From Panagrolaimus kolymaensis (lineage: Eukaryota; Nematoda; Chromadorea; Rhabditida; Panagrolaimidae), in the NCBI GenBank assembly GCA_028622995.1, contig JAJQJQ010000023.1, positions 1,550,001 to 1,614,000 on the forward strand: a stretch of DNA of 64,000 bases, in the 5' to 3' direction. Below, in pieces: positions 23,164 through 35,468 of this stretch. The stretch's first letter is position 1, and the number at the start of each line of letters is the position of its first letter. The notes beneath the pieces were generated by a model. It made no database searches. It saw only the letters and a list, made by a program, of their open reading frames with translations, and was not told the DNA's origin. The translations under genes and the position numbers were made by a program.

Positions 23164-26100
23164 ATGGTATTTTCACCGGAGTTAGGATATGATCCTGAAG
23201 AATGGTAAGTGAGATCGGTCAAAATACGAGTAGCATAGAATATGGAATAATCTCAATGTGACAAAAAATCATCTAAATTTTTTATTTTTAACATTATTTA
23301 TGAATATTTCTACTTATCTTTATTTTTTTAAATATTTTAGGGAAGAATGTGGTGATTCAGATCATTTCTTAGCATTTGGATTTTTTACTCGAATATGGTT
23401 AACATTAGTTACGGTTGGATTAGCTGGAGCATTTTTCTGGTTATTAGAAGCTCGAAAAGAATGGAGTAAACTTGATCGCGAACCCGATCGAAATGAAATT
23501 ATTGCCAGCATTAAAGAGGAAAAGGAGCCACCACCAAAGCCTGAGCGACGTATGAGTCTTGAAGCAAGGAAAGCTGCAGAAGAAATGCGACGTGAAGCAG
23601 CTGCTGTCACTGCAGCAGCAGTTGCGGCTGCATCAACCAATCATGAACCTGAAATTCAATCTCCTCAAAGAGATGCGCGTTCAAGTGTTTCGGTTGAACG
23701 TCGAATTCGACAAGGTGCTTCCTTAACGAGGTAAGATTAGAAAAATTTGAAGTTGTGAAAACATAAAAAATAATTTCTTTCAAATTTGAACCCAAATGAA
23801 ATTTTAGAGACGAGGTTGAAGCGATTCTTGAAGCTGATCGAAGAGCAGCCACAGCTGTCGCTAATGCACAAAGTCATCTTCCAATATCCCCTGAACCTCC
23901 AAGCAATTCCTTTGCTCTTCCATCCGGGGCATTCGACAATATCACTGAATTAAATGAACTTGAAAAAGCTGCTACACAAAGTACAGATCCATTAAAAAAA
24001 CAATCCCTCGATCAACAATATCGTACCCTTGCAAAAGCAATCGAGAGAAAACTTTTGGCTGAAATCGAGCAACTTGGACTTTTACAAGGTCGCCATTATG
24101 AGAAAGATGCTCCGCGGCAAATTGCTGAACAAATTCAACACAAACATCAAAAGGAAATTCATTCAGCTGTGAATGAATTGGTGAAACGAGAAGCTGGGGA
24201 TGCTTCACATGTTGCTGATCATTTTTGTAAACAACTTGAAAACCAAATAGAAGATGCTGTTTGGCAATATAATCAAACTTTGCTTCAGTAAGCTTTTTTC
24301 AAAAGTGGCTAAAAATTAACTTTAAAGTTTTGTTTCACATTTACCTCCAAATTTTGCGGCAAACAAACTTCAAAAAAGAGCGTTTGTTTCAACGAAATTA
24401 TAATATTTCATTTTTGACTTTTTTAATGACTTAATTCTTAATTATTTTTTAGCTCCACTCAGCACAAAGACCTTTATGAAACAGAATTGGGTCCAAATGA
24501 AGATCCAATTTGGAAACCACGAACAGATCAGCCACCGATTCAAGCTGAATTCGATTTCACTGCTAGTATCATCGATCAACGAACTCCTCAAGAGGCAGCA
24601 ATTGCAGAAACTGTGCAACTTTTTAAACAAAAACCACAAGGTCTTCAAGTACCTCCTCAACATGTTTATGAACCATTGGATGAAACTCAACAACAACCTC
24701 AGCAACCAGCACCACCACAGCAAAAACCAGAATCACCCAAAATTCTAATTAACAATCAACAAAAGGGTTCATCAAGTAGCGAAGATGGATTTATTAAAGT
24801 TTATCCTGAACAAATGGAAAACATTCTCAACCAACATCAACGACAAGGGCCAGATTTTGAAAGTGCTGAAGGTGTTGGAAGTCCAAGACCTTCATCATAC
24901 GATGCTGGAAGTTCCGTTACCGCAGATGACATTGAATTTGTTCACAGCGCTGAAGGCAGTCCACGAATCTCAGATTATCCCGATGTATTTACTTATGAAA
25001 ACGTGCAACGTGTTGATAGAACGAGACCAAGTGATGAACTAGAAGGATTTGAAACAATTCCAAGTCAAAATATTTGGCAACATCCCCAACACTCTCAACA
25101 GCAACAAGTATCACCAATTGGAGAAGAAATTGAAGCTCAGAAAAAGCCATTGAATCCTGAAGAGGCCGCTCATATGGCTCAATTATTGAAGGAGTATGAT
25201 TTGAATTCTTTACGAGATTCGGTTGCAGAAGATCCATGGCAACGAAAAGTTGAAAAAGATATTCAACCAAAACAACTTTCTCAAGCTCAACAAGGTTTAC
25301 CAAGTAAGAAAGAATTAATTTTATACAAAAGATTATTAATAGTGTTTTTAGATGAAATGTGGCAAAAGGAAGAATTCGGTGCCCAACAGCATTCTCCCCA
25401 TGGATCACCTCAATGGCAGCAATTGCAGAAGCAAGAAGTTCAGCAGCCATTTCAACAACAAGCGGAAGTTTGGCAAAACCAACACGCCGTTCAACAACAA
25501 AACCAACCACAATCTCCTCAACGGCAAAACCAGCAGCAAGCTCAACAACAATTCGAGCAACAAATTGGGCGTAAGTATAGTCCAAAAGTTGAAGTTTATA
25601 AAAGATAGTTAATGCGACATCGAAAAATACAAAAAAATTCGTTTAAGTTTCGATAAAATCTTCGAAGCATAAACACATTTTTAAATTCCAAATTTTTTTA
25701 GCTGATATTTGGCAAAACCAACAACAATCACCTCAACAACAACAATTTCAATCTCAATCACCCCAATGGCAGCAGCAGCAACAACAAGGCCAACAAATTC
25801 AACAGCAAATGTCACGTAAGAGAAGTTTAAATTTATAAATATAAACTGAAACTTTATAGCTGAAGCATGGCAAGAGCAGGAACTTCTTCAGCATTATCAA
25901 AGGCAGCCTCAGCAAGAATCACACTTGCAACATGGTTATCAGCAACAATCCCAAACACAAGCTCAACAGCCTCTTCATCAACAACAAAGTTCACCACAAT
26001 TGCAGCAACCGAAATCACCAAAACGTTCGAAAACAAAGAGTCCCGTACAAGTATTTAATGAAGGAGATAATATTGCTGAATACCTTTTCCAAATGTCCCC

Positions 26101-26173
26101 ACAACCCAAGCAACAACCACAAGTAAATGCACAGGAAACATTTGGTTTTCAAACATCAAAACAAGGTAAGTAA
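23164..26173 (+). CDS. Glutamine-rich single-pass membrane protein, unrecognised
   Basis: Exons 23164-23204, 23341-23730, 23808-24287, 24453-25303, 25352-25570, 25702-25815 and 25860-26173 keep frame and give about 800 residues. After a short N-terminus (MVFSPELGYDPEEW) comes one hydrophobic segment (about residues 31-50). Then follow a charged, Ala-rich predicted coiled coil with repeated AEEMRREAAAV character, and a helical region rich in Glu, Gln and Lys. The C-terminal half is a low-complexity Gln/Pro tail. Exons 5, 6 and 7 all start in phase 1 and open with a [PN][DE]xWQ motif, as if one exon had been duplicated. The stop at 26171-26173 comes from reading through a possible donor at 26166; a further exon is unlikely because a convergent gene ends 70 bp away. 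No known family is recognised; the single TM and coiled coil suggest a tethering or scaffold role, which is inference. Confidence 0.75.
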
Positions 26174-26242
26174 AAATCAATTAAAACTTTATTAAAATTT
26201 AATGAAAAAAAAAATACAAAAGCAAGACAAGAAAATATGAGG

Positions 26243-27234
26243 TTAAACAGTTTTTGAAATGCTTGTTTGAACTTGAGGTTTTGGAGCTGTTGGACTAGGT
26301 TGAAGTGAACCAGCAGCAGAAGGTAATGGATGAGGAGTTGAAGTAACTGAAGTTAATGGACCACCTGTAACAGAGAGCATCAAAGAATCAGTTGTTTTTG
26401 GATTTGAAACTAATGGAGGCGGTGAAACAACATCAACGGCTAAAAATTGTTTAATTATTAGTTATCATTAAAATTACTAACAACAAAACAAAAACCCAAA
26501 TACTATCTTATTAAAAACTTACTTTGTCGACCACCTTCTAACCCAGCTGCAGCACCAGGAAGTGTTTGAATATTTTTTCCTTCCAAAACTTTCATTAAAT
26601 CCATTTCATTTTTGATTTGTTTTACACTTGAAACTTGGATACCAGGAGCATCGGATGATAGCTTCGTTGAATGTGAAAGAGAAAGTAATGATTCATGAGG
26701 TTGATGTTGGATGAGTGTAGGCTTTTCTGCTTTTGTTACAGGAATCTTTTCACTACGCTTCGTTTCTTTTTTGACAGGTTTAGCTACAACAGTGGAAACA
26801 GCAACTTTGGAAACTTTTGAAACTTTTGATGAAGCTGATTTTGATTCTTTTTGAGGAGCATTTTTAGTTGAATTTTTGGTTTTCTTTTTTGCTTCTTTTA
26901 ATTCTTTAGCCTTCTTTTCAGCTTCTTTAGTTTTCTTTGCAGCTTCTTTTAATTCTTTAAGTTTCTTATCACGTTTCTGAAGAGAAAAAAAGCATTGAAA
27001 ATAAAAAATTATAGTTATGTTATGAGACCAGTAGTACTACCATATAGCACATTAACCATTCTCAACACTTTAAACGAAACAAAAACCATAAAAAAAACTT
27101 ACATTTTGCTTCCATGTAGTATAAAATTCAACACCATTGATCACACATTTAATAATGACATAAATACAATAAACAACAAATGTTGCAAAAAGAGCTATGT
27201 ACAAAACTACCAAACTGCTTTTCATCGATTCCAT
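26243..27234 (-). CDS. Single-pass membrane protein with Lys-rich and Pro/Ser-rich tail (paralogue 2)
   Basis: Exons in genomic order 26243-26439, 26523-26976 and 27103-27234 give 260 residues. Exon 1 (44 codons) encodes one hydrophobic segment (about residues 7-31) and a short loop. Exon 2 starts with a highly charged Lys/Glu/Ala helix (KELKEAAKKTKEAEKK), continues with SASSKVSKVSK and ends in a Leu/Gly-rich part. Exon 3 begins TVDVVSPPP and TTDSLML and finishes in a Pro/Ser/Thr tail. Compared with the 12334-13474 gene, the intron phases (0 and 1), the exon roles, the SKVSK basic stretch and the VDV..PPP....TTDSLML motif all match, while the membrane segments have diverged. Its start codon is only 117 bp from the divergent copine gene, and its stop is 69 bp from the convergent neighbour's stop. 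Confidence 0.85.
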
Positions 27235-27351
27235 TTTTTTCAAGTTTGTAAAACACAACCAGAAATGAAAATTGAAACAACGACTTTTTTCTCTCAAAAG
27301 AAAGCTTCAAAGTTAATTTTTGATTTTAAATTTGCATAAAATTTTTAAGGA

Positions 27352-29816
27352 ATGGAAGAGCAAAAAATAGCTGACAATGAAGATTCAAAGTTTCAAGAAC
27401 CTGATGATGATCCTCATCGGCTTGCGGCTGCAGATATTTATGTTCAAGATGCTATTGAATATATTGAAGCTCAACGACCTGCAACGAGTCAAAGTGGAGG
27501 AAATGGTGGATTTGTTATTGAAGAAGATATGCTTGAAAGCGATAAACATTCACCTCAACCACCACCACTTTTACCATCGAACGAAGTTGTACCAAATCTT
27601 TCAGAATTGGAAAAACAACTTAAAAGTCCTAGTGAAGCTGCAAAACATAGTCAACAAAATATTTCAGCAGATCCCACAAGTCGAATGATTCGAACTAATG
27701 AGGTGGGAATTGAGGATATATCGAATACAGACTATTCAATTTTTTAAGGTTTTCTCTTCACGACCCGATCCAAGCTTTGATGATGCCGATGATGCCATTA
27801 CATCTGCACCAGAAATTCAATCAATCGAAATTCCACCTGATCAAATGTCAGAGAATTCTTCAAATATCATGGATAATTATGATTACCAGGTGAGGAGATA
27901 TCTTTCCTCCCACAATTCCCTATTTCTTTCACCCTTCCCCGCCTCCGTGTTTATCCTTTATTTTCCAACATTCGCTTTTATATTTTTTTCCTTTTTTCTT
28001 TCTTTTTTATTTATGCTTTCCTTCAGTTTTTAAACCTTTTTTAACCCCGCAATAAATATTATTTATTCATTTTTTCATTTAACGAATTTTGTGTAAATTT
28101 CAGCCGGGTTCATCCGGTGCATATTCGCCGCCACTTTTAATTGAACCTTCAAGAAATTTAAATAATAATGATAATATTAACGATCGAGAAGTTCGATTTG
28201 TAATTGATAATGATCGACTCATAGCTTCTTCACCTTCACCCAAACCAAATCATAGAAGTGGAAGTCGAAATAATGGTAATCGTTCTCCAGAAGCTCCACA
28301 ACTTTGGCGGGTTTCGCCTGTACCATATGATGAAACTCCATCCCTTTCAATAAGCGAACGACATATTTATAAGGTTTTTATTTAAATTAAATATTTAATC
28401 CCAAAACTATGGTGAAAGAATTGTAACAATGCTTTTTCCTATTTTTTAAATCCTAAATTGCTAACTGTCCTTTTTTATTTTGCTTAAAAAATAATTATCA
28501 AGCAAAGATGTGTCTTGTCAGTCTAAAACTTTAGTTTTTAACTTTATTTCCATTTAAAATTCTTAATAATACGAAAACTTTTTTTGAAATAATGACTTGA
28601 TTTTACGCTTGTTTTTCTAAAGCTTATCATTAAAAAATTAATCAAACTTCCTTTTTTTTAAAGTATTTTTACTGCTGACAGTTATTAGATACTCAAAATG
28701 GTTGCCAAAATTTAATGACATTCGCAATTTTACTTTGTCATGCTATCTTTAACTATAGACGATAATGAATCTTATAAAAATTTTAGATGCGTAAACAAAG
28801 CAGTTTATTAAGTGTTTTAAATGTTACAAGTATGCAAGAAATGCTTTTGACTCTTACAAGTTTGGAAGGCCTTGCAGCGGCTTTACGTCGAGCTGGTCTT
28901 GAATCCACTAATATTATTTTTGGTATGCCATATTGCAGCATTTGCGTTTTTCAGTAATGATTTATTTAGGAATTGATTACACTGCAAGTAATAAATATCA
29001 AGGTGAAAATTCATTTGGTGGTCGTTCATTACATTCAGTTACGGATTCATCCATTGAAAATCCTTATCAACAAGTTATTAGAATTATGGGAAATAGCTTA
29101 GCTTCATTTGCAACATCAGGTTCCATTCCTTTTTATGGTTTCGGTGATGCAACTACCAGTGATTGGTCTGTTTTTAAACTCAAAGAAGGTTGCGAATGTA
29201 AAGATCTTGAAGAAGTTTTACGGTAATTCTAAGTTCATATCAATGAAACTTCTTTGATAGAAAATTTTTTTAGTATTTATAATGAAGCAACTCCAAACGT
29301 GGAATTGGGCGGTCCAACTAATTTTGCTCCATTAATTTACGAAGCTATTAAAATTTGTCAACGGATCCAAGATTATCACATTTTAATTATTGTCGCGGAT
29401 GGTCAAATCACAAATGAAAGAGCAACAAGGAAAGCCATAGTTAAAGCATGTGAATATCCTCTCAGCATCGTTGTAGTTGGTAAGTGTTTTACAAAGAGTA
29501 AGAAAATAAAAACAATAAATTTGTTTAGGCGTTGGAGATGGGCCATGGAATATGGTAAGTTTCATTTTACTTTTAAACATACATAATTACATTATTGAAA
29601 ATAAATTTGCAGATGAGAGTATTCGATGAATCCCTTCCAAAACGTCCATGGGATAATTTCCATTTTGTTGAGTTCAATGAAATCGTGCGAGAACATGAAA
29701 GAAGTTCATCAGAAAACGAATTGGCATTTGCAATTCAATCATTGCTTGAAATTCCTGATCAATATGCAATGATTCGAAGACTTGGTTTAATTGGTGGTGG
29801 ATCACGTGCTGATTAG
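27352..29816 (+). CDS. Copine-domain (vWA-like) protein with disordered N-terminus
   Basis: Exons 27352-27702, 27749-27889, 28104-28373, 28787-28922, 28970-29222, 29274-29479, 29529-29554 and 29613-29816 give 528 residues. Residues 1-254 are acidic, Pro/Ser-rich and disordered. Residues about 255-515 form the copine-type vWA domain. It starts before IIFGIDYTASNKYQGENSFGG (the DxTxS metal site, the copine variant of MIDAS), then has NPYQQVIRIMG, IPFYGFGDA, GPTNFAPLI, HILIIVADGQ and VVGVGDGPW. No C2 domains are seen, as in the nematode CPNA copine-only proteins. Those work at muscle attachment complexes, but this protein's partner is not readable. TTTTTAAG before ATG 27352 suggests trans-splicing. 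Exon 7 is only 26 bp and is needed to complete VGDGPWNM. Confidence 0.92.
28374..28786 (+). other. Long intron before the copine domain
   Basis: A 413-bp AT-rich intron separating the disordered N-terminal part from the copine-domain exons. It holds no coding sequence. Its position at the domain boundary would allow a shorter isoform starting downstream; the next exon begins with ATG. Confidence 0.65.
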
Positions 29817-30782
29817 AAGAAGAAAAAAATAATCTTTCGTGTGTAAATTTTTTATAATTTGAAAAGAGACAAAATAGTTTAATAGTTGTTTTGTGAAGAT
29901 GTGTAGTGTAATACATAGTTTTGTCCCAAAAAGTTGAAAAAATAAAATAGTAAACATTTTGATTTGTTTTTTACATTTAAATTTCTCGTATGAAAAAAAA
30001 ATTGCGGTTCGCTAAAAAATCGCGTACAAAGTAAAATTTTGATAATCATCATTTTCTCAGTTAGCTGTTTTTAAAAATCGTGGATAAGCCTAAATCGTTA
30101 ATATCAACTGACTTAAGTAGATAAGAAAAGTAATGAGGCTGTTTATATGCTCAAACAAAAGATCCTAGAATTCTTCAAGTAACTTTTTTAAGCGCTTTTG
30201 AAGAAAATGAAAAGGTTTTTAATAAAACTAGAAGATGTTGTTGAACCCGCATTGTATGTGATCCTTGACGCCTTTAAATTTAACTAATTTTTATATCTTT
30301 GAGTGTATTTTGCTTTAAACTTATTTTTAAATTTTAACATTTTTATCAAATTTTTCACAAAAAATTCTATAAATCATTATTTTTCTGTTCTTTGCAGTAT
30401 AAAAACACAAAAAATAATATAATATAAAAAAAAGAAGAGTACCAGTAAGAGTATCAGAGGCATATATTCATCGAAAAAATGGAATCAATCCATTCAATTC
30501 ATCGTATATGAAAACAAACAAATTCAAACAAAAAAAATATACGAAAAAACCTATGAAAAATATTCAATTTGGATTCACAAAAAAAATGCTAAAAACATGT
30601 GCTCAAAAAAAGAAGTAAATTCATAAAAAACAAAATTAAAAAAACAAATTTCTATTTTTCTTTTTATATAATTTTTTTAAAGAAGGGCTAATATTAACAA
30701 AAAAATTACCAGTTTTCAAGCGCTAAGGTTTTTTAAAAATGGATAACATACAACAACAACAAAAAGGAAAAAGTATTTATTT
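29817..30782. other. Convergent intergenic stretch, nothing seen
   Basis: 3' UTRs of two convergent genes. AATAAA at about 29941 serves the copine gene. Long A/T runs fill 30340-30720. Confidence 0.5.
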
Positions 30783-33700
30783 TTATGCCATAACAGCTGT
30801 TGGGAGTACGGAAGCCGCTTCTTTATGACATCCACAATGAAATTGATCTTCAATAACGCTTTTATCATCTCGCCCAAAAAGACATAAGATGTGATACCAG
30901 CTATCACAATCATCACATTGAACCCAATTTACTGTGGTTTCAACGCGAGGGTGTTTACACGAATGATATGCACAACGTTCCCATTCATTATTTGTAAGTT
31001 CAACAAAAGTATTCTTATCTTTTGCTTTACGTCCGGGCTTCTTTTTGGGTTTATTTGGTTGACGGCCAGGCTTTTTGCGTTCAACTTTTGGAGGTTTGAT
31101 GGTTGTTGTTTCTTTTTTAGTTCGGCCACCTCGGCGTCGTTTGGGTGTGGGTTCTTCCTCGTCCGAATCACTATTGGATCGATCAGAATTGTTGTCTTCA
31201 TTTTCAACAACTTCAACAACCACCTTCTTTGCATTTTTACGTGGTTTTGGTGTGGGTTTAGTTTCAGAATCTTTGGAACGTTTGCCTTTGCGAGTTTCGT
31301 TGCCATTAATTTTGGGAGAAGCCAATGGAGTTGGTGGAGCTTCATCTTCTTCTTCGTCGCCTGATGATTCCGCAACATCACTATTCTCATGGTTATTCTC
31401 AAGTTCTGGTGAATCTTTAGATTTCTTTGCAGGAGAGTTGGAGGAACGATCTATGCTCTGAAAATAATAATAGAAGTTTAGGGTCGTTAGTTTATTTGAA
31501 ATCTTTACTTTTCTTTTAGCTGGAAGTTTATTCGAAGATGAAGGTCTTGAATTTGTTTCTTCTTCATTTTCTGAATCTTCATCGCTATCATGTTTTTTAT
31601 CAGTGTCATTTCTTTGACGTTTGCCATCACCTTTTCTTGCGACATGCATATAAGAGCCTGAAAAAATCCTATTAGTTATCTTCTATTAATAAATGACTGC
31701 TTACCTTCAAGATCATAAAGCAATCTCGCGACTTCATTGGATTTATGCCCTGGCAATCTTTCAGGTCCTTTTTTATATGATGGTATTGGAGATCGAAGGA
31801 CTCGAATAACCCTTGATTTAACACTTGTGGATTTTTTTCTTGGTCTTCCATCAGAAGCAGCAGAACTATTTGAATGTTGATGTTTTCGAGTTTGCTTATA
31901 TTTGGATGTAATATCATCATTGTCATCATCATCCATATCAGATTCTGAATCAGTAGTTTCCATTGATTTCTTTTTTCGTCCGTTGGAATTATCCAATCCT
32001 CGATTCATTGGTTTAAGTTCATCAAGCTTAGAAGGTGCAAGCAAATCAATATTTGAACCATTTACAAGTCCAGGATCATCTGGATTTGCTTCACACATAA
32101 TTAATGATCCTCCACTTGATGATTGTTCTCTATCAATTGGATCAACTAACTCATCATCAATCGTTGATGGTTCAGGATCATGCATTTCAATTTTGAATAT
32201 TGGTTTAGGTTTTTCTGGTTCCATTTTTGCAACTGCATCATCAAGAATTTTAAGTACATTTTCTTTATGTTTGCCATTTTCATTTTCTGATGTTCGCTTC
32301 TTTCTTTTTCTTGGTTTTGGTGTATGTTCAACCACGTGATGAGCAATCATATCTTCATCGGATGGTTTTTCAGTAACATGTTTAGCAACAAAATCAATGG
32401 TTTCTTGAATGTGATCTGTTATTAACATTTTAGATTGTTGTTTTAAAGTTTTTACTGAAGCTTCTGCGGGAGTGGATATGCTTGTTTCGAATGTCGTTGT
32501 TATTGAATCAGTTTTTCTTTCGTTGTTTTCAGCTGAATTACGATAATGTGCTCCAACTGCAGCAGCGGCGGCAGCTTTAGCTATGCCAGCAACAGTTTTT
32601 TCATTGATTGCAACTTTTTCTGGTTTGACATCCGATAATTGGGTTGAATACCTTTGAGGCGTAGTCGTCGCTGAATCATGATAAAGTAAATCCGCTGCTG
32701 GATTTCGACATGATGTGGTTGCTGTAGTTTCTTCCGACGTAGTGCTGGATGCACTTGCAACGCCATCAGGTGAAGATTCAACAATTTGTTGCTTTCGTTT
32801 ATCATCAAACATTTGCCTTGTTAAATCATTTGCGGTCATAAATGAATGTGGAGTTCCTGCTGCGGATACATTGGCGGAAGAAGTGGTGGCTACTGCTGCT
32901 GCAGCCGCCGCCAATGTAGCTGCCGAATGTACTCCTCCCAATGATGGCGTTAATGCAGCATAAAGGGCTTGCATAATATTTGCTCCACTTCCGCTATTAA
33001 TTCCATTTATCGTATTTAATGCTGTATGACCATTTAAATATGGCGTTGCAATTTGTCTCAAAGCTGTTATCACTGAATCATTTGCATTTGGTTGAATATA
33101 AGATCTTAATAAATTAGCATTTAGCGCCAAATTAATATTATGAATGGCATTGGTTGAAGCCGTGGGTTGAGTAAAATAGTTTAAATTTGGTTGAGTTTGT
33201 TGTTGCTGTAAATATTGTAACAAATATATCACTTCGGGTGAAAGCATTGGCGTCGTTGCTGCTGCTGTCGATGATTTAACATATTGATTTATAAAATTAT
33301 AAACACTTTCATTATTCGTTAGTCCTGATTGGGGCTGTAATTCCGATTGCAGCCTAACTAAATCCGTTAAAAGATTAAAATTAGTCATATTTGGTATTAT
33401 TGCTGGGTTTGAAACACCGGGAATTGGAATGGATGCAGAACCAAAGGTACCGGGATGAACCGTGGATGGATCAGAATGTTTTGGATCATTTTTAGTAACC
33501 AATTGAGAATGAGGTTGAATATATTCCACTCTCTTTTGTTCCGCATTTATTCTTGAACCATATGGAATTACTGATAAATCAGCTTCACGTTTAGGTACAA
33601 GGGAAAATAAATCAAATTCATGAGGTAATAACGAATGAGCACCGAGATGTATGTAAGCTTGAGGGCCTTTCCTTTCTATTCTATTTCCATCTGGAGTATG

Positions 33701-35468
33701 TCCAATATAATCCATTCCGTCGTAAGCAGGTTCAAACTAAAAAAAAGAAATAAAAATAAAATCAAATGATTATTAGTTTTTTTAATCAATAAAAATATTG
33801 ATGACTTGGAGGCGCTCCTTTAAATTTTGTTATTATGAAATAGAAAGGAAAGGGGATTGTTTTTATTAGCACGCGACTACGTTTAAGGTTATTCCAAAAA
33901 ACATAAAATTCTAAACTTTCCCCAAAAAAAATTTGCTCGAAAAAAAATAAAAAAGCACACGTCCACAAAAAAAAAACAATCGACTGCTTTTCATTTTTTC
34001 AAGACTGCTACTTTAACCTAAGAAAAAGCAGCCGTCTCAATAATATTTTTCTCTTTTTCACCCATCTCTATTTCTTCTTCTTCTTATCCGCCTACCACTA
34101 CTTATTACTACTGATAAGAAATAAGTTGACAAAAAAAACTTACAGTAAAGATAAATTCTGATTCATTTCCAATAGCATATTCACCGGGTTTATAACTTGC
34201 ACCATTAACATGACCAAATTTAATTACATCACCTTTTTTAAGGTATAATTCGCCAGAAACAGTTGGGGCTCGTCGATCATTAACATATGTTCCATTCAAT
34301 GAACGATCCGCGATGGAATAACGTAAAAATTTTGTTGGGTCTTCTGGGTCGGGTTCTGCGTTTATTTCAGCATGAAGCCTTGAAACCATTTGACCTTGTT
34401 GATCTGAAAAATTTACTTATATGCTAAATATTTGTGGCGTTTGAAAAGCACATACCTGAATGTAATACAACGTCCACAACTTCTGGATTTCTTCCAAATC
34501 TCGTCACTTTGTCAAGTCTAAAAAAGAGGGAAAGATAAAATTATCATCGAAACAATAAAATAAAAAACAATAGTTTTATTCCCTTATCATTACTATTATT
34601 TAAATTGGGCAAAAGAACATACATTATTGGCTTAAGTTATTACAGTATCGCAGAAAGTTATGTCAAAAAGTAATAAACCTTACTTTTCTTCAATAAAATT
34701 TTTTTCTTGTTCGTATAAATTTATTTGAAAATTGTGATACCAAAAAATTAAAAGGGAAATTAACCGCTAAAAAGGTTACTTATCAACAACGTTAGAAGAA
34801 GAAAAAAAGTCGGCAGGCTAAAAAATTTTTTTTCATTTTCGTAGGCGGCGCTTCAAGTGTAGTAGTTGGTTGATGATGGTGACAACGACAACAACTGAGA
34901 GAGCCAGTCGTCAGTCACCATCATTGCTCACTTGTTAGTTAACCAGGAAGTGTATTAGACAGGCAGGGAGTAAGGCAAAAAAGTGCTCGCACTAAGTATT
35001 CCAATAACGTATATTATTTTGTTATTCTTTGAAAAAAACAAAAAATCGGGATAAAAGGCTTTGGAATTTTTAGATGCTCATTGTTTTTTGTTTGTTGCAT
35101 TTTTTGAGTAAAGTTTCTTTCTTGAAACTTTCCTATTTTCTAAATTTAAACTCTCCAACAACTTACAATATTGTTGTAGCTCGATATATCAGCGTTTCTC
35201 TTGCAATTAAATAAGCTGGATCATTTTCGGGTAAAGATTTAGATGGATATGGTGAATATTGTTTAAATAAATTATACATTCTTATTTCCATATCCCTCGT
35301 ATATCTTACATCTTTCATATGCCTTCTTAAATGAAACATATTTCTTTGTCGTGGACTTAACCTTGAATTAAGGGTTATATTTGTTAATGTATGAGATGAT
35401 GAGGATTCACTATTATTTAATGCCTCAATAAATGATGGACTATTATTTGCGCTATGTGTTGGAATCAT
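30783..35468 (-). CDS. FHA and PHD-finger nuclear protein (TCF19-like architecture)
   Basis: Exons in genomic order 30783-31457, 31509-31657, 31705-33736, 34144-34403, 34456-34517 and 35167-35468 give 1159 residues. After a 100-residue Ser/Asn-rich N-terminus, the FHA domain spans about 101-208: LDKVTRFGRN (phosphothreonine loop), VSRLHAEI and SLNGTYVND. A long Ala/Ser/Thr/Asn-rich low-complexity region follows. Acidic and basic clusters come next, with AT-hook-like KRRRGGRTKK, KKPGRQPNKP and KKPGRKAK. The PHD finger is at the end: CAYHSC, VQCDDCDSWYHILC and FHCGCHK give the C4HC3 ligands. FHA plus PHD is the TCF19 layout, a chromatin reader that can bind H3K4me3 and phosphothreonine. The 51-bp intron 31458-31508 is in frame and stopless, so two isoforms are possible. 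Exon 3 alone encodes 677 residues. Confidence 0.92.
33737..34143 (-). other. Intron of the FHA-PHD gene
   Basis: A 407-bp intron just after the FHA exon. It contains CT- and A-rich runs and no recognised element. Confidence 0.65.
34518..35166 (-). other. First intron of the FHA-PHD gene with inverted repeat
   Basis: A 649-bp intron. ATGATGGTGAC at 34873-34883 and GTCACCATCAT at 34914-34924 form an 11-bp perfect stem around a 30-base loop. The second arm overlaps GTCGTCAGTCA (34907-34917), which recurs at 14162 and 39603. The block is more GC-rich than its surroundings. Confidence 0.55.

Noticed and set aside
24989..25585. A 198-codon minus-strand ORF opposite the Gln-rich exon
   Set aside because: It is the antisense shadow of CAA/CAG-rich coding sequence (TTG/CTG giving Leu/Val-rich translation) without its own splice or start context.
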